The notes under the pieces are model-generated. The model saw only the letters and a program-made list of their open reading frames with translations. It was not told the origin of the DNA and did not search any database. Positions 1-8,461 of a DNA stretch of 44,873 nucleotides are shown in pieces. The position numbers and the translations under genes were made by a program. Within the stretch, counting starts at the first letter, position 1. Every line of letters begins with the position of its first letter. Origin of the DNA: Verrucomicrobiota bacterium (GTDB lineage Bacteria > Verrucomicrobiota > Verrucomicrobiia > Limisphaerales > SIBE01); the NCBI GenBank assembly GCA_016871535.1, contig VHCZ01000020.1, positions 1 to 44,873 of the forward strand. The letters run 5' to 3'.

Positions 1-88
1 CCACTGGCGGGGGATGCTCGCTCGTCGCGCCTTGCCCCAGGCCAAATTGGGCGCAACGAACGTGAGCGTATTTACGAAACGGACCACT
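1..88 (-). mobile_element. E2 element, partial copy cut by window start
   Basis: This is the reverse complement of the left third of the complete E2 element at 2725-2999, matching it closely over almost its whole length. It ends in the same terminal repeat (GGACCACT at 81-88). The last two element bases form part of the stop codon of the neighbouring oxidoreductase gene. The rest of the copy lies outside the window. It carries no coding capacity of its own. Confidence 0.8.
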
Positions 89-1652
89 AAGCCCCCGCCG
101 CCTTCTTGACCTCCTTCAATTTCTGCGCCTCCGGTTTCCCCGCGTAGTATTTGTCGAGGGGGTAACAGCCGCTGATCATGCCGTTGCGGGGCGCCGTCGT
201 GCAATCGCTGAAGGTCCGGCAAATGATCTTTGTATTCAACGCCCCGCTGCTCAGCGCGTCCGCCAGAATTGTCGGATAACTCAGCGTGACCCGGCCCAGG
301 CCGATCATGTCGGCCCAGCCATTGCGCACCACGTATTGGGCGACATGCGGAAGATACTCTTGCAGGTAGCTGTAGGCGGTGCCGATGAGAATCATGGGCG
401 GGAGTGGCGACTCTCCTGGCTTCGAGCCTGTGAGTGCAGAAGCAGGGTTTTGGCTCAGGCTGGAAGCCTGACCTACGTTGGCGAGGTGCTCCTTCAATTG
501 GCGCACGACGTTGATTTGCCGCGCCACGCCGACAAGCGGATCTTCCGGCGGTTGATAGCCATCTGAAGGCGGGTAGGCGGCGGGCCGTTGAATGTGCGGA
601 TTATAGTACGGCGAGCCGGCGCTCACGTTGACCAGCTTCACTCCCAGGCTCGCGCAGAGTTCGAGGAATTGAATCGGTTCGGTGAGATCGTATTCGACCG
701 GATGGCTCTCTTTGAGACCGAACCCGTAGCGGTAAGGCAAGCAATGGGAAAAATCTTCAGGCACGCCGGGGCCGAGCTTGCCTGGCTTTGAGGACGCGGG
801 ATCGGGCTTGAACGGAACGAAATCGAACGCGCTCAATCGCACGCCAATCTCGATTGGATTGCCGGACGCGCGAATGCCCGCGATGATCTCCCGGAGAATG
901 CGCGTGCGGTTCTCGAACGAGCCTCCATATTTGCCGGATCGGGTGTGCGCGCCGAGGAACTCGTGCAGCAGATAGCCATGGCAATGCTTGATATCGACAA
1001 AGTCCGCGCCCACGTCCCAGGCAATCTTCGCGCCCGCGACGTAACATTCGATGAGTTGCTCAATCTCGCTGTCGGTGAAGACCTGGGCGTCGGTCGTGAC
1101 GCTGAATCGGCGGTCGAGGATCGGGTGCCGATACGCCACGCGCGGTTCCATGCGGAATTTGTCCGTGGGTTTGCAGAAACGGCCTGAATGCGTGAGCTGA
1201 AACCCAATCACGAGATCGTCCGCCGCGCCGTATCGCTCCTGGTGCGCGCGGACGAGGATTTCGCGCAATTCAGCCAAGTCCCTTTTGTTTTGCTCAATGA
1301 TGATGAGCTGATTCGGATTCGCGCGGCCGTCGGGACGCACGGCCATCGCTTCGCCGCCGTAGATTAGTTTCGCGCCGCTTTCCCCAAAGCGTTGCCAGCG
1401 CCGCCGCACTTCCTCGGTCGCGCCGCCGGTGGTCGTGCCATCCCACCCTTCCATGGGTTGAACGGCGAAGCGATTCCCGATCTTCTTGCCGTTGACCTGG
1501 ACGGCGGAAATCGGCTGCGCCAGCGGCGAGGATGGGCCGGAAACGATCGCCTCTTCACACGGCAGTTCGATTCCGAGCGACGCCCCATACGCGCGAAAAT
1601 CCGCGACGGTCTTCAGGGTTGGAATGCGGGTGAGTTTAATGGGTTCGGGCAT
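87..1652 (-). CDS. NADH:flavin oxidoreductase, old yellow enzyme family
   Basis: The 521-residue protein fits the FMN-dependent old yellow enzyme / 2,4-dienoyl-CoA reductase TIM-barrel family, which reduces activated C=C bonds with NAD(P)H. Visible family motifs are the GGEAMAV strand, GFQLTHSGRF (FMN and substrate side), DFVDIKHCHGYLLHEFL with the His-X-X-H type active-site pair, SGKYGGSFENRTRILREI, and MIGLGR near the C-terminus (phosphate binding). It lacks the Fe-S and FAD/NAD domains of the longer dienoyl reductases. A stretch of about 25-30 residues (near residues 390-418, starting VGQASSLS) interrupts the barrel just before the ILIGTAYSYLQEY strand and comes from a dispersed repeat. 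No signal peptide is present, so it is probably cytosolic. The physiological substrate is unknown. The stop codon overlaps the end of an E2 element. Confidence 0.9.
   Translation of the reverse strand: MPEPIKLTRIPTLKTVADFRAYGASLGIELPCEEAIVSGPSSPLAQPISAVQVNGKKIGNRFAVQPMEGWDGTTTGGATEEVRRRWQRFGESGAKLIYGGEAMAVRPDGRANPNQLIIIEQNKRDLAELREILVRAHQERYGAADDLVIGFQLTHSGRFCKPTDKFRMEPRVAYRHPILDRRFSVTTDAQVFTDSEIEQLIECYVAGAKIAWDVGADFVDIKHCHGYLLHEFLGAHTRSGKYGGSFENRTRILREIIAGIRASGNPIEIGVRLSAFDFVPFKPDPASSKPGKLGPGVPEDFSHCLPYRYGFGLKESHPVEYDLTEPIQFLELCASLGVKLVNVSAGSPYYNPHIQRPAAYPPSDGYQPPEDPLVGVARQINVVRQLKEHLANVGQASSLSQNPASALTGSKPGESPLPPMILIGTAYSYLQEYLPHVAQYVVRNGWADMIGLGRVTLSYPTILADALSSGALNTKIICRTFSDCTTAPRNGMISGCYPLDKYYAGKPEAQKLKEVKKAAGA
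398..482. repeat. Dispersed repeat inserted in frame in the OYE gene
   Basis: The DNA contains facing arms (CAGGCTGGAAGCCTGACC, preceded by TTCGAGCCTGTGAGTGC) and encodes the VGQASSLS-type peptide, which does not belong to the flavin barrel. A diverged stretch with the same core (GGGCAGGATGCCTGGCCTAC) is seen at about 9316-9336. I recall this peptide from repeats in Pedosphaera-like genomes; that is memory, not a search. The reading frame of the host gene is preserved. Confidence 0.5.
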
Positions 1653-1858
1653 AGTTTTGCGGAATAGCTCCAGCCATTAGAAAGGAAGACATATGCTTTA
1701 GAGGCTCACCCTTGATTGGATTTGCCTAATCGCTGCCTCATTATAAAAATCAGCTTGGCGAAAATATCCCTGCCTTCGGCCGTGTCCACGAAATATTTTC
1801 AGAATGGGGGATAGAATTCCGCCTTCCAAGCTGGCGCTTCGGCTTGCCAGAGGATGCA

Positions 1859-1875
1859 GGTAAGGCCATCTTACC
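1859..1875 (+). promoter_or_regulatory. Palindrome just upstream of the AbrB-type antitoxin
   Basis: Perfect 6-bp arms GGTAAG and CTTACC are separated by GCCAT and end three bases before the ATG of the antitoxin gene. AbrB/VapB-type antitoxins usually bind short palindromes in their own promoters, so this is a candidate operator. It could also be an mRNA hairpin that hides the start codon. No convincing -35/-10 pair was identified. Confidence 0.4.
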
Positions 1876-1878
1876 GGC

Positions 1879-2148
1879 ATGACTCCGACCACCGTCACGC
1901 TATCGTCCAAGGGGCAATTATCGTTGCCTAAGGAAATCCGCGATACCGATTCATTGGAAGCCAGCGATGTGTTTCGCCTGGAGAGACTGGCCCGCGGCAA
2001 ATACCTCCTCGAAAAGATGTCGGCTCCAGCTAGGACCCGAGCCAGACTAGTCCGGTCGAAGGATGGCTTCATGGTGTTTCAGCCACCCAAAGGCGCGCCG
2101 AGGATCACCCTAGACCTGGTGAAAAAGTTGGAAGCGGAGACCCTATGA
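1879..2148 (+). CDS. AbrB/SpoVT-type antitoxin
   Basis: An 89-residue protein whose N-terminus (TVTLSSKGQLSLPKEIR) is the classic swapped-hairpin AbrB/MazE/VapB DNA-binding motif. The remainder is short and basic-to-mixed, ending in ITLDLVKKLEAETL, which would be the toxin-binding tail. The stop codon overlaps the start of the next gene (ATGA, 2145-2148), the usual layout of type II toxin-antitoxin operons. It is expected to neutralise the PIN-domain toxin encoded downstream and to repress the operon, possibly through the palindrome at 1859-1875. The region 1653-1878 upstream shows no other gene. Confidence 0.85.
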   Translation: MTPTTVTLSSKGQLSLPKEIRDTDSLEASDVFRLERLARGKYLLEKMSAPARTRARLVRSKDGFMVFQPPKGAPRITLDLVKKLEAETL

Positions 2149-2561
2149 TCTTTCTCCTGGACACGAATGCCCTTCTGGCCCTCGCCTGGCAGAACCATGA
2201 GCACCATATTCTAACTACGCGCTGGCTTCGTTCGGTAAAATCGTTTGCCACCTGCCCGATCACTCAAGGGGGATTCCTTCGCTTGTCCTCCAATCCCGCT
2301 CTGGGCTTCGCTAACGGGACAGACGATGCGTTTGTGTCCCTGGACTCTATCCTGGCCGATGACCGCCACGAGTTTTGGGTGGATGACCTCTCTTTCGTGG
2401 AATCTGAAGTGCGCCGGGACTTGATCCGAAGCCACACCCAGGTTACGGACAAATATCTTGCTGCCCTGGCGCGACGGCACAAGGGCAGTCTGGCGACACT
2501 CGACCAACCGTTGGTTCGGGCATTCGCACACGAATCCCGGACAGTCACCTTGATCCAATAG
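2145..2561 (+). CDS. vapC: PIN-domain ribonuclease toxin, VapC type
   Basis: A 138-residue PIN-domain protein. The first catalytic aspartate lies in FLLDTNALLAL (residue 6), the third in THTQVTDKYL-like context (QVTDKYLAALAR), and the last in LATLDQPL. The central motif TCPITQGGFLRL places Gly where many VapC proteins carry the second acidic residue; this TCPxTxxGFLRL form is typical of one PIN subfamily, so activity is not excluded. It should cleave structured RNA such as tRNA when freed from the antitoxin encoded four bases upstream. The 171 bp after it (2562-2724) hold no gene that I can see. Confidence 0.85.
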   Translation: MIFLLDTNALLALAWQNHEHHILTTRWLRSVKSFATCPITQGGFLRLSSNPALGFANGTDDAFVSLDSILADDRHEFWVDDLSFVESEVRRDLIRSHTQVTDKYLAALARRHKGSLATLDQPLVRAFAHESRTVTLIQ

Positions 2562-2724
2562 CCTTTATGCCGGATCCCTCTTCTGAATTGGGCGACACTT
2601 CAGCGAACGAATCTGACCTCGAGAACCATTGACTTCATCGATCCGAGTGGGGTGCGCTTTGCGTTCCGATAATTATCGGGCTTTCGCGATGCGCTAACGG
2701 AGCGTCATTTCAGCAGCCGGTCTC

Positions 2725-2999
2725 AGGGTCTGTTTCGTAAATGCGCTCACGTTCGTTGCGCCCAATTTGGCCTGGGGCAAGGCGCGACGAGCGAGCATCC
2801 CCCGCCAGTGGGGCTGTGACCGAGGAGCAACGCAGCCCCAGGCAAAATTCGGCGCAACCCGAAGGGCGGCAGTTCTTTTTCGCCAGACTTCGTTGCTTGC
2901 TCCTTACAGATCCACTTCGGGATATGCTCGTCGCTCGCGCCTCGTCTGGCCGAAAAATCCCTTGCCGCGAACGTGAGCGTATTTATGAAATGGACCACT
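2725..2999 (+). mobile_element. E2 element, complete 275-bp copy
   Basis: The copy spans exactly 275 bp. Its ends form a terminal inverted repeat of about 34 bp with a few mismatches: the left end reads CTGTTTCGTAAATGCGCTCA and the right end is its near reverse complement, closing with GGACCACT and followed by TA. The interior aligns in order with the E1 family: a GCGAGCATCCCC block, a CTGTGACCGAG block, a CAACGCAG block, a GTTGCTTGCTCCT block and a CTCGCGCCTCG block. E1 copies are also 275 bp. No transposase is encoded. It lies 52 bp upstream of the deacetylase gene and may carry or block promoter signals. The opposite-facing partial copy is at 1-88. Confidence 0.8.
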
Positions 3000-3051
3000 T
3001 AGGCAGAATTGCTGCCCGCCGAAAACGCGACTTGACGCGGCCCGGAGTGTC

Positions 3052-5466
3052 ATGGCGTGCTGGAGGGCGATGACATCCGCCTGCAGCCGAACTCGCCGCC
3101 GGGCCTGGTGGGGAAGCGTCCTGGCAGGCTTGCCGGGATTGCTTTGCGCGGCGCTCGAACCGATCCCGGACAAGCTCGTCGTGCTGACGTTCGACGATTC
3201 CGTTGCTTCGCATTATTCCGTCGTCAGGCCCTTGTTGAAGCAGTACGGCTTCAGCGCGACATTTTTCATCACGGAAGGTTTTTCATTTCGCACGAACAAG
3301 AAGGATTACATGACGTGGGAGCAGATCGCCGAGCTGCACCGCGAGGGTTTTGAGATCGGAAATCACACGCGCGACCACATGGGCGTTTCGGCCGGGAATT
3401 TGAACCGCCTGACCGAGCAGATCGAAGCGATCAACGCGCGATGCGCCGAACACGGCATTCCGCGCCCGGCGAGTTTCGCCTATCCAGGGAATGCGCTCGA
3501 ACCTGGCGCTCTGCCGGTATTGAAGCACCTGGGCATTCGCTTCGCGCGGCGCGGCGGCGCGCCGGAGTTTCCGTACGATTGGGGCCGCGGCTCCGCTTAC
3601 GAGCCGGGCCTCGACCATCCCCTCCTGATTCCTTCCGCCGGGGACGCGCGTCCCGATTGGACGATCGACGATTTCAAGCGTGCCGTGGATCAGGCCAAAG
3701 GCGGTCGCATCGCGGTGCTCCAGTTTCACGGTGCGCCGGACAACGAGCATCCGTGGGTCCACACGCCGCCGGAACGCTTCGCGCAGTACATGAAGCATCT
3801 GCACGATGAGGGCTGCCAAGTCATCGCGCTCCGGGATCTGGCGCGATTCGTGGATCCGTCTCAGGAGCTATCCGATCCGTTTGCCGTCATTGAAAAGCGG
3901 AAGGTGGCGCGCAGGGAAGTTCGGGTGGAAGGCGGGATCAAAGACGCTTCGACCGGCCAGCGGCTTCCGGCGCGAATCTACGTTCACGGAGAAGACGGCC
4001 AATGGTATTTCCCGAAGCCGGCATCGCGAGAAGGGACCGCCGTCACCTACAATCGCCGGAGCGGTTTCAACCCAAACGCCGTCGAGATGCACACGACCCA
4101 TTCGGCGCATCCGTTTCATCTGGAATTATTGCCGGGCCGCTACACGTTCACGATTGAGCGCGGGAAGGAGTATTTTCCCGAAGCCCGCGAAGTCATCGTG
4201 GAGCGCGCGCCGCTCAAACTCACCTTCTCCATGCGCCGCTGGATCAACATGGCCGAACGTGGGTGGTATTCCGGCGATACACACAATCACCGCGATCCTC
4301 GCGAGTTGCCCAACGTCATGCTGGCCGAGGACGTCAATGTCGGCCTGCCGATGGTGGACTGGACCACCGTCTCGACTGTGCCGCCCACGGCGAGCGAACG
4401 GGGCCTCGGCGGCCAATTCGGGGACGCGGCCGTGAGCCTGGATGCGACGCACGTGTGGCATCCACGAAACACCGAATACGAGATCTTCCGCGTCGGCCAA
4501 AACAACCACACACTCGGCGCGATTTTGATCGTCAATCACCGGACGCGATTCGATCAGTTGGTGTTTCCCCTGAAAGCGGTGGCGGCGAAAGCGCGGGCGG
4601 AAGGGGCGTTGATCGATTTGGAAAAGCACAACTGGAATTGGTCGATGGCCGTGGTGCCGCTGCTGAATCCGGATTTGTTTGAGCTGGCGAACAATCATCA
4701 CTGGGAGGTGGAGTATTCCCTCAAGAATTGGGCTGTGCCCGCGCCGGCGTGGATGGGGTTGAGCGGCAGCGGCACGGACACCGAGCGCGACTGGACGCTT
4801 TATGGTTTTCAAACGTATTACGCGCTGCTCAATTGCGGGTTTCGCTTGCGGCCGGCCGCCGGGACCGCGAACGGAGTGCATCCGGTGCCGCTCGGTTTCA
4901 GCCGGGTTTACGTTGAGCTTGACGGTCCCTTCAACTACGCCGGTTGGATGCGAGGACTGGACGCCGGCCGCAGCTTCGTCACGACGGGCCCCATGCTGCT
5001 CGCAAAGGTGAACGGCCAGCATCCAGGCCATGCGTTCAAACAGGAGGCGAAGCCGAGGCAATATGAAATGGCCGGAAGCATTTTCAGCCAGGAACCGCTC
5101 GAAGCCATCGAACTCGTCGCTCACGGACGAGTCACAGAGAAAGTCGCCCTGGAAAATCGGCGCACACAGACTGGCGCTTATCAGACGGAATTCAAAACCT
5201 TGATTTCACTGGACGAGAGTTCGTGGTTGGCGGTGCGCTGTTTTGAACGCCGTGCCAACGGGAGGTTTCGATTCGCCCATACCGCGCCGTGGTTTATCGA
5301 AGTCCCAGGCCGCCCCATGCGGGCCCACAAACGCGAAGCCGAATGGCTCGTCCAGCGGGTCCGGGAGGAAATCGAGCGGAGTCGAAGTCTGTTGCCTCCC
5401 GCCGGCCTGCGCGAATACGAAGAGTCCCTGGCCGCTTATGAACGGATTCTCCAAAACGCCCGGTAG
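3052..5466 (+). CDS. NodB-type deacetylase fused to a CehA-like metallohydrolase
   Basis: The 804-residue protein has three parts. Residues 1-35 look like a basic signal peptide (RRR followed by a short hydrophobic stretch). Residues about 40-290 are a NodB/polysaccharide deacetylase domain with VLTFDDS (metal-binding Asp pair at 48-49), EIGNHTRDHM (the H-X3-H metal motif) and SFAYPGN. After a carboxypeptidase-regulatory-like beta domain (about 300-400), residues from about 405 carry GDTHNHRDP, the metal motif of the CehA/McbA branch of PHP hydrolases, continuing to a helical tail. It is probably exported and acts on a polysaccharide or aromatic ester; the substrate is unknown. An alternative start at 3070 follows a GGAGG run. 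The PQQ-propeller gene starts 15 bp later, so both are probably co-transcribed. Confidence 0.85.
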   Translation: MACWRAMTSACSRTRRRAWWGSVLAGLPGLLCAALEPIPDKLVVLTFDDSVASHYSVVRPLLKQYGFSATFFITEGFSFRTNKKDYMTWEQIAELHREGFEIGNHTRDHMGVSAGNLNRLTEQIEAINARCAEHGIPRPASFAYPGNALEPGALPVLKHLGIRFARRGGAPEFPYDWGRGSAYEPGLDHPLLIPSAGDARPDWTIDDFKRAVDQAKGGRIAVLQFHGAPDNEHPWVHTPPERFAQYMKHLHDEGCQVIALRDLARFVDPSQELSDPFAVIEKRKVARREVRVEGGIKDASTGQRLPARIYVHGEDGQWYFPKPASREGTAVTYNRRSGFNPNAVEMHTTHSAHPFHLELLPGRYTFTIERGKEYFPEAREVIVERAPLKLTFSMRRWINMAERGWYSGDTHNHRDPRELPNVMLAEDVNVGLPMVDWTTVSTVPPTASERGLGGQFGDAAVSLDATHVWHPRNTEYEIFRVGQNNHTLGAILIVNHRTRFDQLVFPLKAVAAKARAEGALIDLEKHNWNWSMAVVPLLNPDLFELANNHHWEVEYSLKNWAVPAPAWMGLSGSGTDTERDWTLYGFQTYYALLNCGFRLRPAAGTANGVHPVPLGFSRVYVELDGPFNYAGWMRGLDAGRSFVTTGPMLLAKVNGQHPGHAFKQEAKPRQYEMAGSIFSQEPLEAIELVAHGRVTEKVALENRRTQTGAYQTEFKTLISLDESSWLAVRCFERRANGRFRFAHTAPWFIEVPGRPMRAHKREAEWLVQRVREEIERSRSLLPPAGLREYEESLAAYERILQNAR

Positions 5467-5481
5467 CAGTTGCTGAATTCC

Positions 5482-6834
5482 ATGCGAAGTCTGTTGAAGC
5501 GCTTTGGACTGATCAGCACGTTGGTGGGTCTTCTGGAATCGTGCGCCTGGGCGAACAGCGAGGTTTCGCCGCCTGGCGCTGAATTCCTCCGCAACTGGCC
5601 GCAGTGGCGCGGACCGCTGGCCAACGGCGTGGCGCCGCAAGCCAACCCGCCTCTGGAATGGAGCGAGAAGAAGAACATACGCTGGAAAGTCTCGCTGCCG
5701 GGAAAGGCCCACGCTTCGCCCATTGTGTTCGGCGACCGCGTTTTCCTGCTGGCCGCCGTGCCGGTTGGGCCAGCGCAGAAACCCGTCTATGACAGCGCGC
5801 CGGGGGTGCATGACAGCGTGCCGGTCACACACCGGCATCAGTTCGTGGTCCTGGCTGTGAGCCGGAGGGATGGACGGATTCTCTGGAAGAAGATCGCACG
5901 CGAGGAGTTCCCGCACGAAGGCGGCCACGTGACGGGCAGCCTCGCATCCAACTCGCCTACGACGGATGGCGAACGACTTTATGCGTTTTTCGGCTCACGC
6001 GGGCTTTACTGCTTCACGCTCGAGGGCGAAGTGAAGTGGCAAAAGGACCTGGGCCAGATGCACACGCTGCATGCCCATGGCGAAGGCAGTTCGCCCGTGC
6101 TCCACGGCGAAACGCTCATCGTGTGCTGGGATCATGAGCGCGATTCGTTTCTTTACGCGTTCGACAAACGCACGGGCCAGGAACGCTGGAAGGTCGCCCG
6201 GGACGAGAAGACTTCCTGGTCCACGCCGCTGGTAGTCGAGCATGCGGGAAAACCACAAGTCGTGGTCAGCGCCACCAAACGCGTGCGCGGTTACGATCTC
6301 GCCACCGGCGAACTGCTCTGGGAATGCGCCGGCCTCTCGGATAATGTCGTGGCTTCGCCCGTGGCTGGTTTTGGCTTGGTGATCGCGGGCAGCAGCTATG
6401 ACCGCCAGGCCATGCTCGCGATCCGGCTCGCCGGGGCGAAGGGCAATATCACCGACACCGACCGCATTGCCTGGAAACTCAACCGCTTGACGCCCTACGT
6501 CCCTTCGCCGTTGCTCTATGACGACACGCTCTACTTCATCAGGCACAATCAGAATATTCTTTCACGACTCGAGCCGGTTACCGGGAAACGGCGCGGCGAA
6601 CCGCTCCGGCTCGATGGGATTGGAGATTTCATTTTCTCCTCGCCGGTCGCGGCCGCGGGGCGCATCTACATCACGGGGCGCGATGGGACGACCGTCGTTT
6701 TGCGGCACGGTCGCACGAACGCCACGCTCGCCGTGAATCACCTGGACGATGTCTTCAACGCGTCCGCCGCGCTTGTGGACAAGGAACTCTATTTGCGCGG
6801 CGAGAGATTCCTTTATTGCATCGCGGAGGAATAG
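5482..6834 (+). CDS. Exported PQQ-type beta-propeller protein
   Basis: About 450 residues. An N-terminal signal peptide (basic start, then FGLISTLVGLLESCAWA) is followed by repeated propeller blades of the form DG-x-LW or TG-x-x-xW, for example SRRDGRILWKK, LEGEVKWQKDL, DKRTGQERWKV and DLATGELLWEC. The family includes BamB and many planctomycete/verrucomicrobial secreted proteins found beside carbohydrate-active enzymes; most do not bind PQQ. ATG 5482 is chosen because it begins directly before the basic signal-peptide region; TTG 5470 is possible. It follows the deacetylase-metallohydrolase gene by 15 bp, which suggests one operon and a shared role in handling an extracytoplasmic substrate. 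Confidence 0.85.
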   Translation: MRSLLKRFGLISTLVGLLESCAWANSEVSPPGAEFLRNWPQWRGPLANGVAPQANPPLEWSEKKNIRWKVSLPGKAHASPIVFGDRVFLLAAVPVGPAQKPVYDSAPGVHDSVPVTHRHQFVVLAVSRRDGRILWKKIAREEFPHEGGHVTGSLASNSPTTDGERLYAFFGSRGLYCFTLEGEVKWQKDLGQMHTLHAHGEGSSPVLHGETLIVCWDHERDSFLYAFDKRTGQERWKVARDEKTSWSTPLVVEHAGKPQVVVSATKRVRGYDLATGELLWECAGLSDNVVASPVAGFGLVIAGSSYDRQAMLAIRLAGAKGNITDTDRIAWKLNRLTPYVPSPLLYDDTLYFIRHNQNILSRLEPVTGKRRGEPLRLDGIGDFIFSSPVAAAGRIYITGRDGTTVVLRHGRTNATLAVNHLDDVFNASAALVDKELYLRGERFLYCIAEE

Positions 6835-6835
6835 C

Positions 6836-6863
6836 TTGACATATGGCATTGATGCCATACTAT
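6836..6863 (+). promoter_or_regulatory. vapBC promoter with built-in operator palindrome
   Basis: A consensus -35 box TTGACA lies at 6836-6841 and a TACTAT -10 box at 6858-6863, with a 16-bp spacer. The spacer holds the perfect palindrome TATGGCAT-TG-ATGCCATA (6842-6859). Another ATGGCAT half-site lies at 6865-6871. A repressor bound there would cover the polymerase site, as expected for VapB autoregulation. Transcription would begin near 6870, at or just before the antitoxin ATG, so the mRNA may be leaderless. Confidence 0.65.
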
Positions 6864-6870
6864 GGATGGC

Positions 6871-7128
6871 ATGAAAATGACCTTGCACATAGATGATGAA
6901 TTGTTGGCCAGAGTCATGGCCGCGACCGGTGCGGAGAGCAAGACCAAGGCGATCGACCTGGCGTTGAGAGAGGTGGACCGAAAAGCCAAGCTCGTGAAGT
7001 TGGCCAGCGAGGGCCTTGGACTTACCCCGGATGAACTCAATGATGCCGTTGATCCGGCCTACGACCTGGACGAGATGCGCCACCGCGAAACACCGGTAAA
7101 TTATGGCCGCAAGTCCCGTTCTCGCTGA
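6871..7128 (+). CDS. vapB: VapB-type antitoxin
   Basis: An 85-residue protein. The N-terminus MKMTLHIDDELLARVMAATG and the following ESKTKAIDLALREV form the ribbon-helix-helix-like motif of the VapB family (DUF2191 type). The C-terminal half, rich in acidic residues and ending [11 protein letters not shown], would wrap the toxin. Three in-frame ATGs exist (6862, 6871, 6877). The promoter places the transcript start near 6870, which makes 6862 unlikely and favours 6871 or 6877 on a leaderless message. It overlaps the toxin gene by 26 bp. It probably represses its own promoter through the palindrome at 6842-6859. Confidence 0.85.
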   Translation: MKMTLHIDDELLARVMAATGAESKTKAIDLALREVDRKAKLVKLASEGLGLTPDELNDAVDPAYDLDEMRHRETPVNYGRKSRSR

Positions 7129-7501
7129 CAGCAGCTTCTACATTCAGTGGCTTAGGGACCGCCAAGATCCGCTGCGCGCATTGGCGCTGGCGGCCGCTTC
7201 GCGGGACCTGGCCATCTGCGGCGTGGTGCGCTGCGAAGTGGGGCGCGCCCTCCGCGAGCCGGCCATTCTCAAGCGTTTCCGAGCTTGCTGGGATGTCATG
7301 ATCAATGTGCCCACGGACAACCGACTTTGGGATGAGGTTGAACACATTCTTTGGAAACTGGATCGCCAGGGACGTGTGCTGCCTCTGACTGATGTCGTGA
7401 TCGCCTGTTGCGCGATGCGGATTGGAGCGGTCGTGCTCACGTTCGACCACCATTTCTACGAGATTCCAGGGGTGCGGGCGGTCAACCGATTGGACGTGTG
7501 A
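7103..7501 (+). CDS. vapC: PIN-domain ribonuclease toxin VapC
   Basis: A 132-residue PIN protein with the expected acidic set: [12 protein letters not shown] (Asp 8 or 9), [11 protein letters not shown] (Glu in the centre), [12 protein letters not shown] (Asp) and [10 protein letters not shown] (Asp). These residues bind the metal ions that cleave RNA. The gene begins inside the end of the antitoxin gene, so the two are translationally coupled. The downstream sugar-isomerase gene starts 32 bp after its stop codon and has its own strong ribosome site. Confidence 0.9.
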   Translation: MAASPVLADSSFYIQWLRDRQDPLRALALAAASRDLAICGVVRCEVGRALREPAILKRFRACWDVMINVPTDNRLWDEVEHILWKLDRQGRVLPLTDVVIACCAMRIGAVVLTFDHHFYEIPGVRAVNRLDV

Positions 7502-7532
7502 GAAGGCCTTCAAGAAAACGCGAGGTGACCTG

Positions 7533-8447
7533 ATGCAACTGGGCTTTGTTTCCGCCATTCTTCCCGAACTGACCCTGGAAAAGCTTTTGAGCTTCGCCGC
7601 CGCGGAGGGTTTTCCGTGCATCGAGATCATGTGTTGGCCCGTCGGCAGAGCAGAGCGCAAATACGCCGGCGTCACCCACATTGATGTGACGACGCTGACA
7701 CGCTCCCAGGCCGACGAGATCAATTCGCGTTGCGCCAGCGTCCACGTCACCCTGAGCGCGCTGGGCTACTACCCCAATCTCCTCGATCCAGATCCCAGAG
7801 TCGCGCAGAGCACGCGCGAACACCTGAAGAAAGTCATAAGGGCGGCGCAGTTACTTGGCCTCAAGAACGTCAATACTTTCGTAGGCCGTGACTGGACCAA
7901 GAGCGTGGATGACAACTGGCCGCGCTTTCTGAAGACCTGGCGGCCTCTGATCGCTCTTGCCGAGGATCACGGCGTGAAGATCGGGATCGAGAACTGTCCG
8001 ATGCTGTTTACGCGGGACGAATGGCCTGGCGGAAAAAATCTCGCCACCACGCCGGCCATCTGGCGCCGGATGTTCAGCGACATTCCCTCGAAACATTTCG
8101 GCCTCAACTATGACCCGTCCCATCTCGTGCTCCAGCAAATGGACCCGATTGGCCCGTTGCGCGAGTTTCAGGCCAAGCTTTTTCACGTTCATGCTAAAGA
8201 CGTGCAGATCCTGGGCAGCCGCCTGGACGAGGTCGGCATTTTCGCCCACCCGCTCGAATGGCACCGGCCTAGGATTCCGGGTTACGGCGAGATCCATTGG
8301 GATCGATTCATGGGCACGCTGGTGGAGACAGGTTATCGCGGCCCCGTCTGCATCGAAGTAGAGGACGGTACCTTCGGGAAGTCACTCGAGGGAAGGAAAG
8401 CCGCGTTAACCGTTGCCCGGAATGTTCTCGAGCCGTTTTTTCCCTGA
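7533..8447 (+). CDS. Sugar phosphate isomerase/epimerase (xylose isomerase-like TIM barrel)
   Basis: The 304-residue protein begins [19 protein letters not shown] and follows the AP-endonuclease-2/xylose-isomerase TIM-barrel pattern: [44 protein letters not shown] (metal Glu), [16 protein letters not shown] (Asp, His), [10 protein letters not shown] (His-X-His) and GPVCIEVED (Glu). These residues bind a divalent metal in the family. The start is fixed by GAGGTGA at 7522-7528; longer readings run into vapC. It precedes deoC by 14 bp and may isomerise a sugar or cyclitol in a catabolic route that ends in an aldol cleavage. The exact substrate cannot be told. Confidence 0.88.
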   Translation: MQLGFVSAILPELTLEKLLSFAAAEGFPCIEIMCWPVGRAERKYAGVTHIDVTTLTRSQADEINSRCASVHVTLSALGYYPNLLDPDPRVAQSTREHLKKVIRAAQLLGLKNVNTFVGRDWTKSVDDNWPRFLKTWRPLIALAEDHGVKIGIENCPMLFTRDEWPGGKNLATTPAIWRRMFSDIPSKHFGLNYDPSHLVLQQMDPIGPLREFQAKLFHVHAKDVQILGSRLDEVGIFAHPLEWHRPRIPGYGEIHWDRFMGTLVETGYRGPVCIEVEDGTFGKSLEGRKAALTVARNVLEPFFP

Positions 8448-8461
8448 ATCAAACTTGCTGC

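Noticed and set aside
1698-2072. 124-residue minus-strand frame opposite the AbrB antitoxin
   Set aside because: It overlaps a convincing toxin-antitoxin pair and has a non-protein-like composition.
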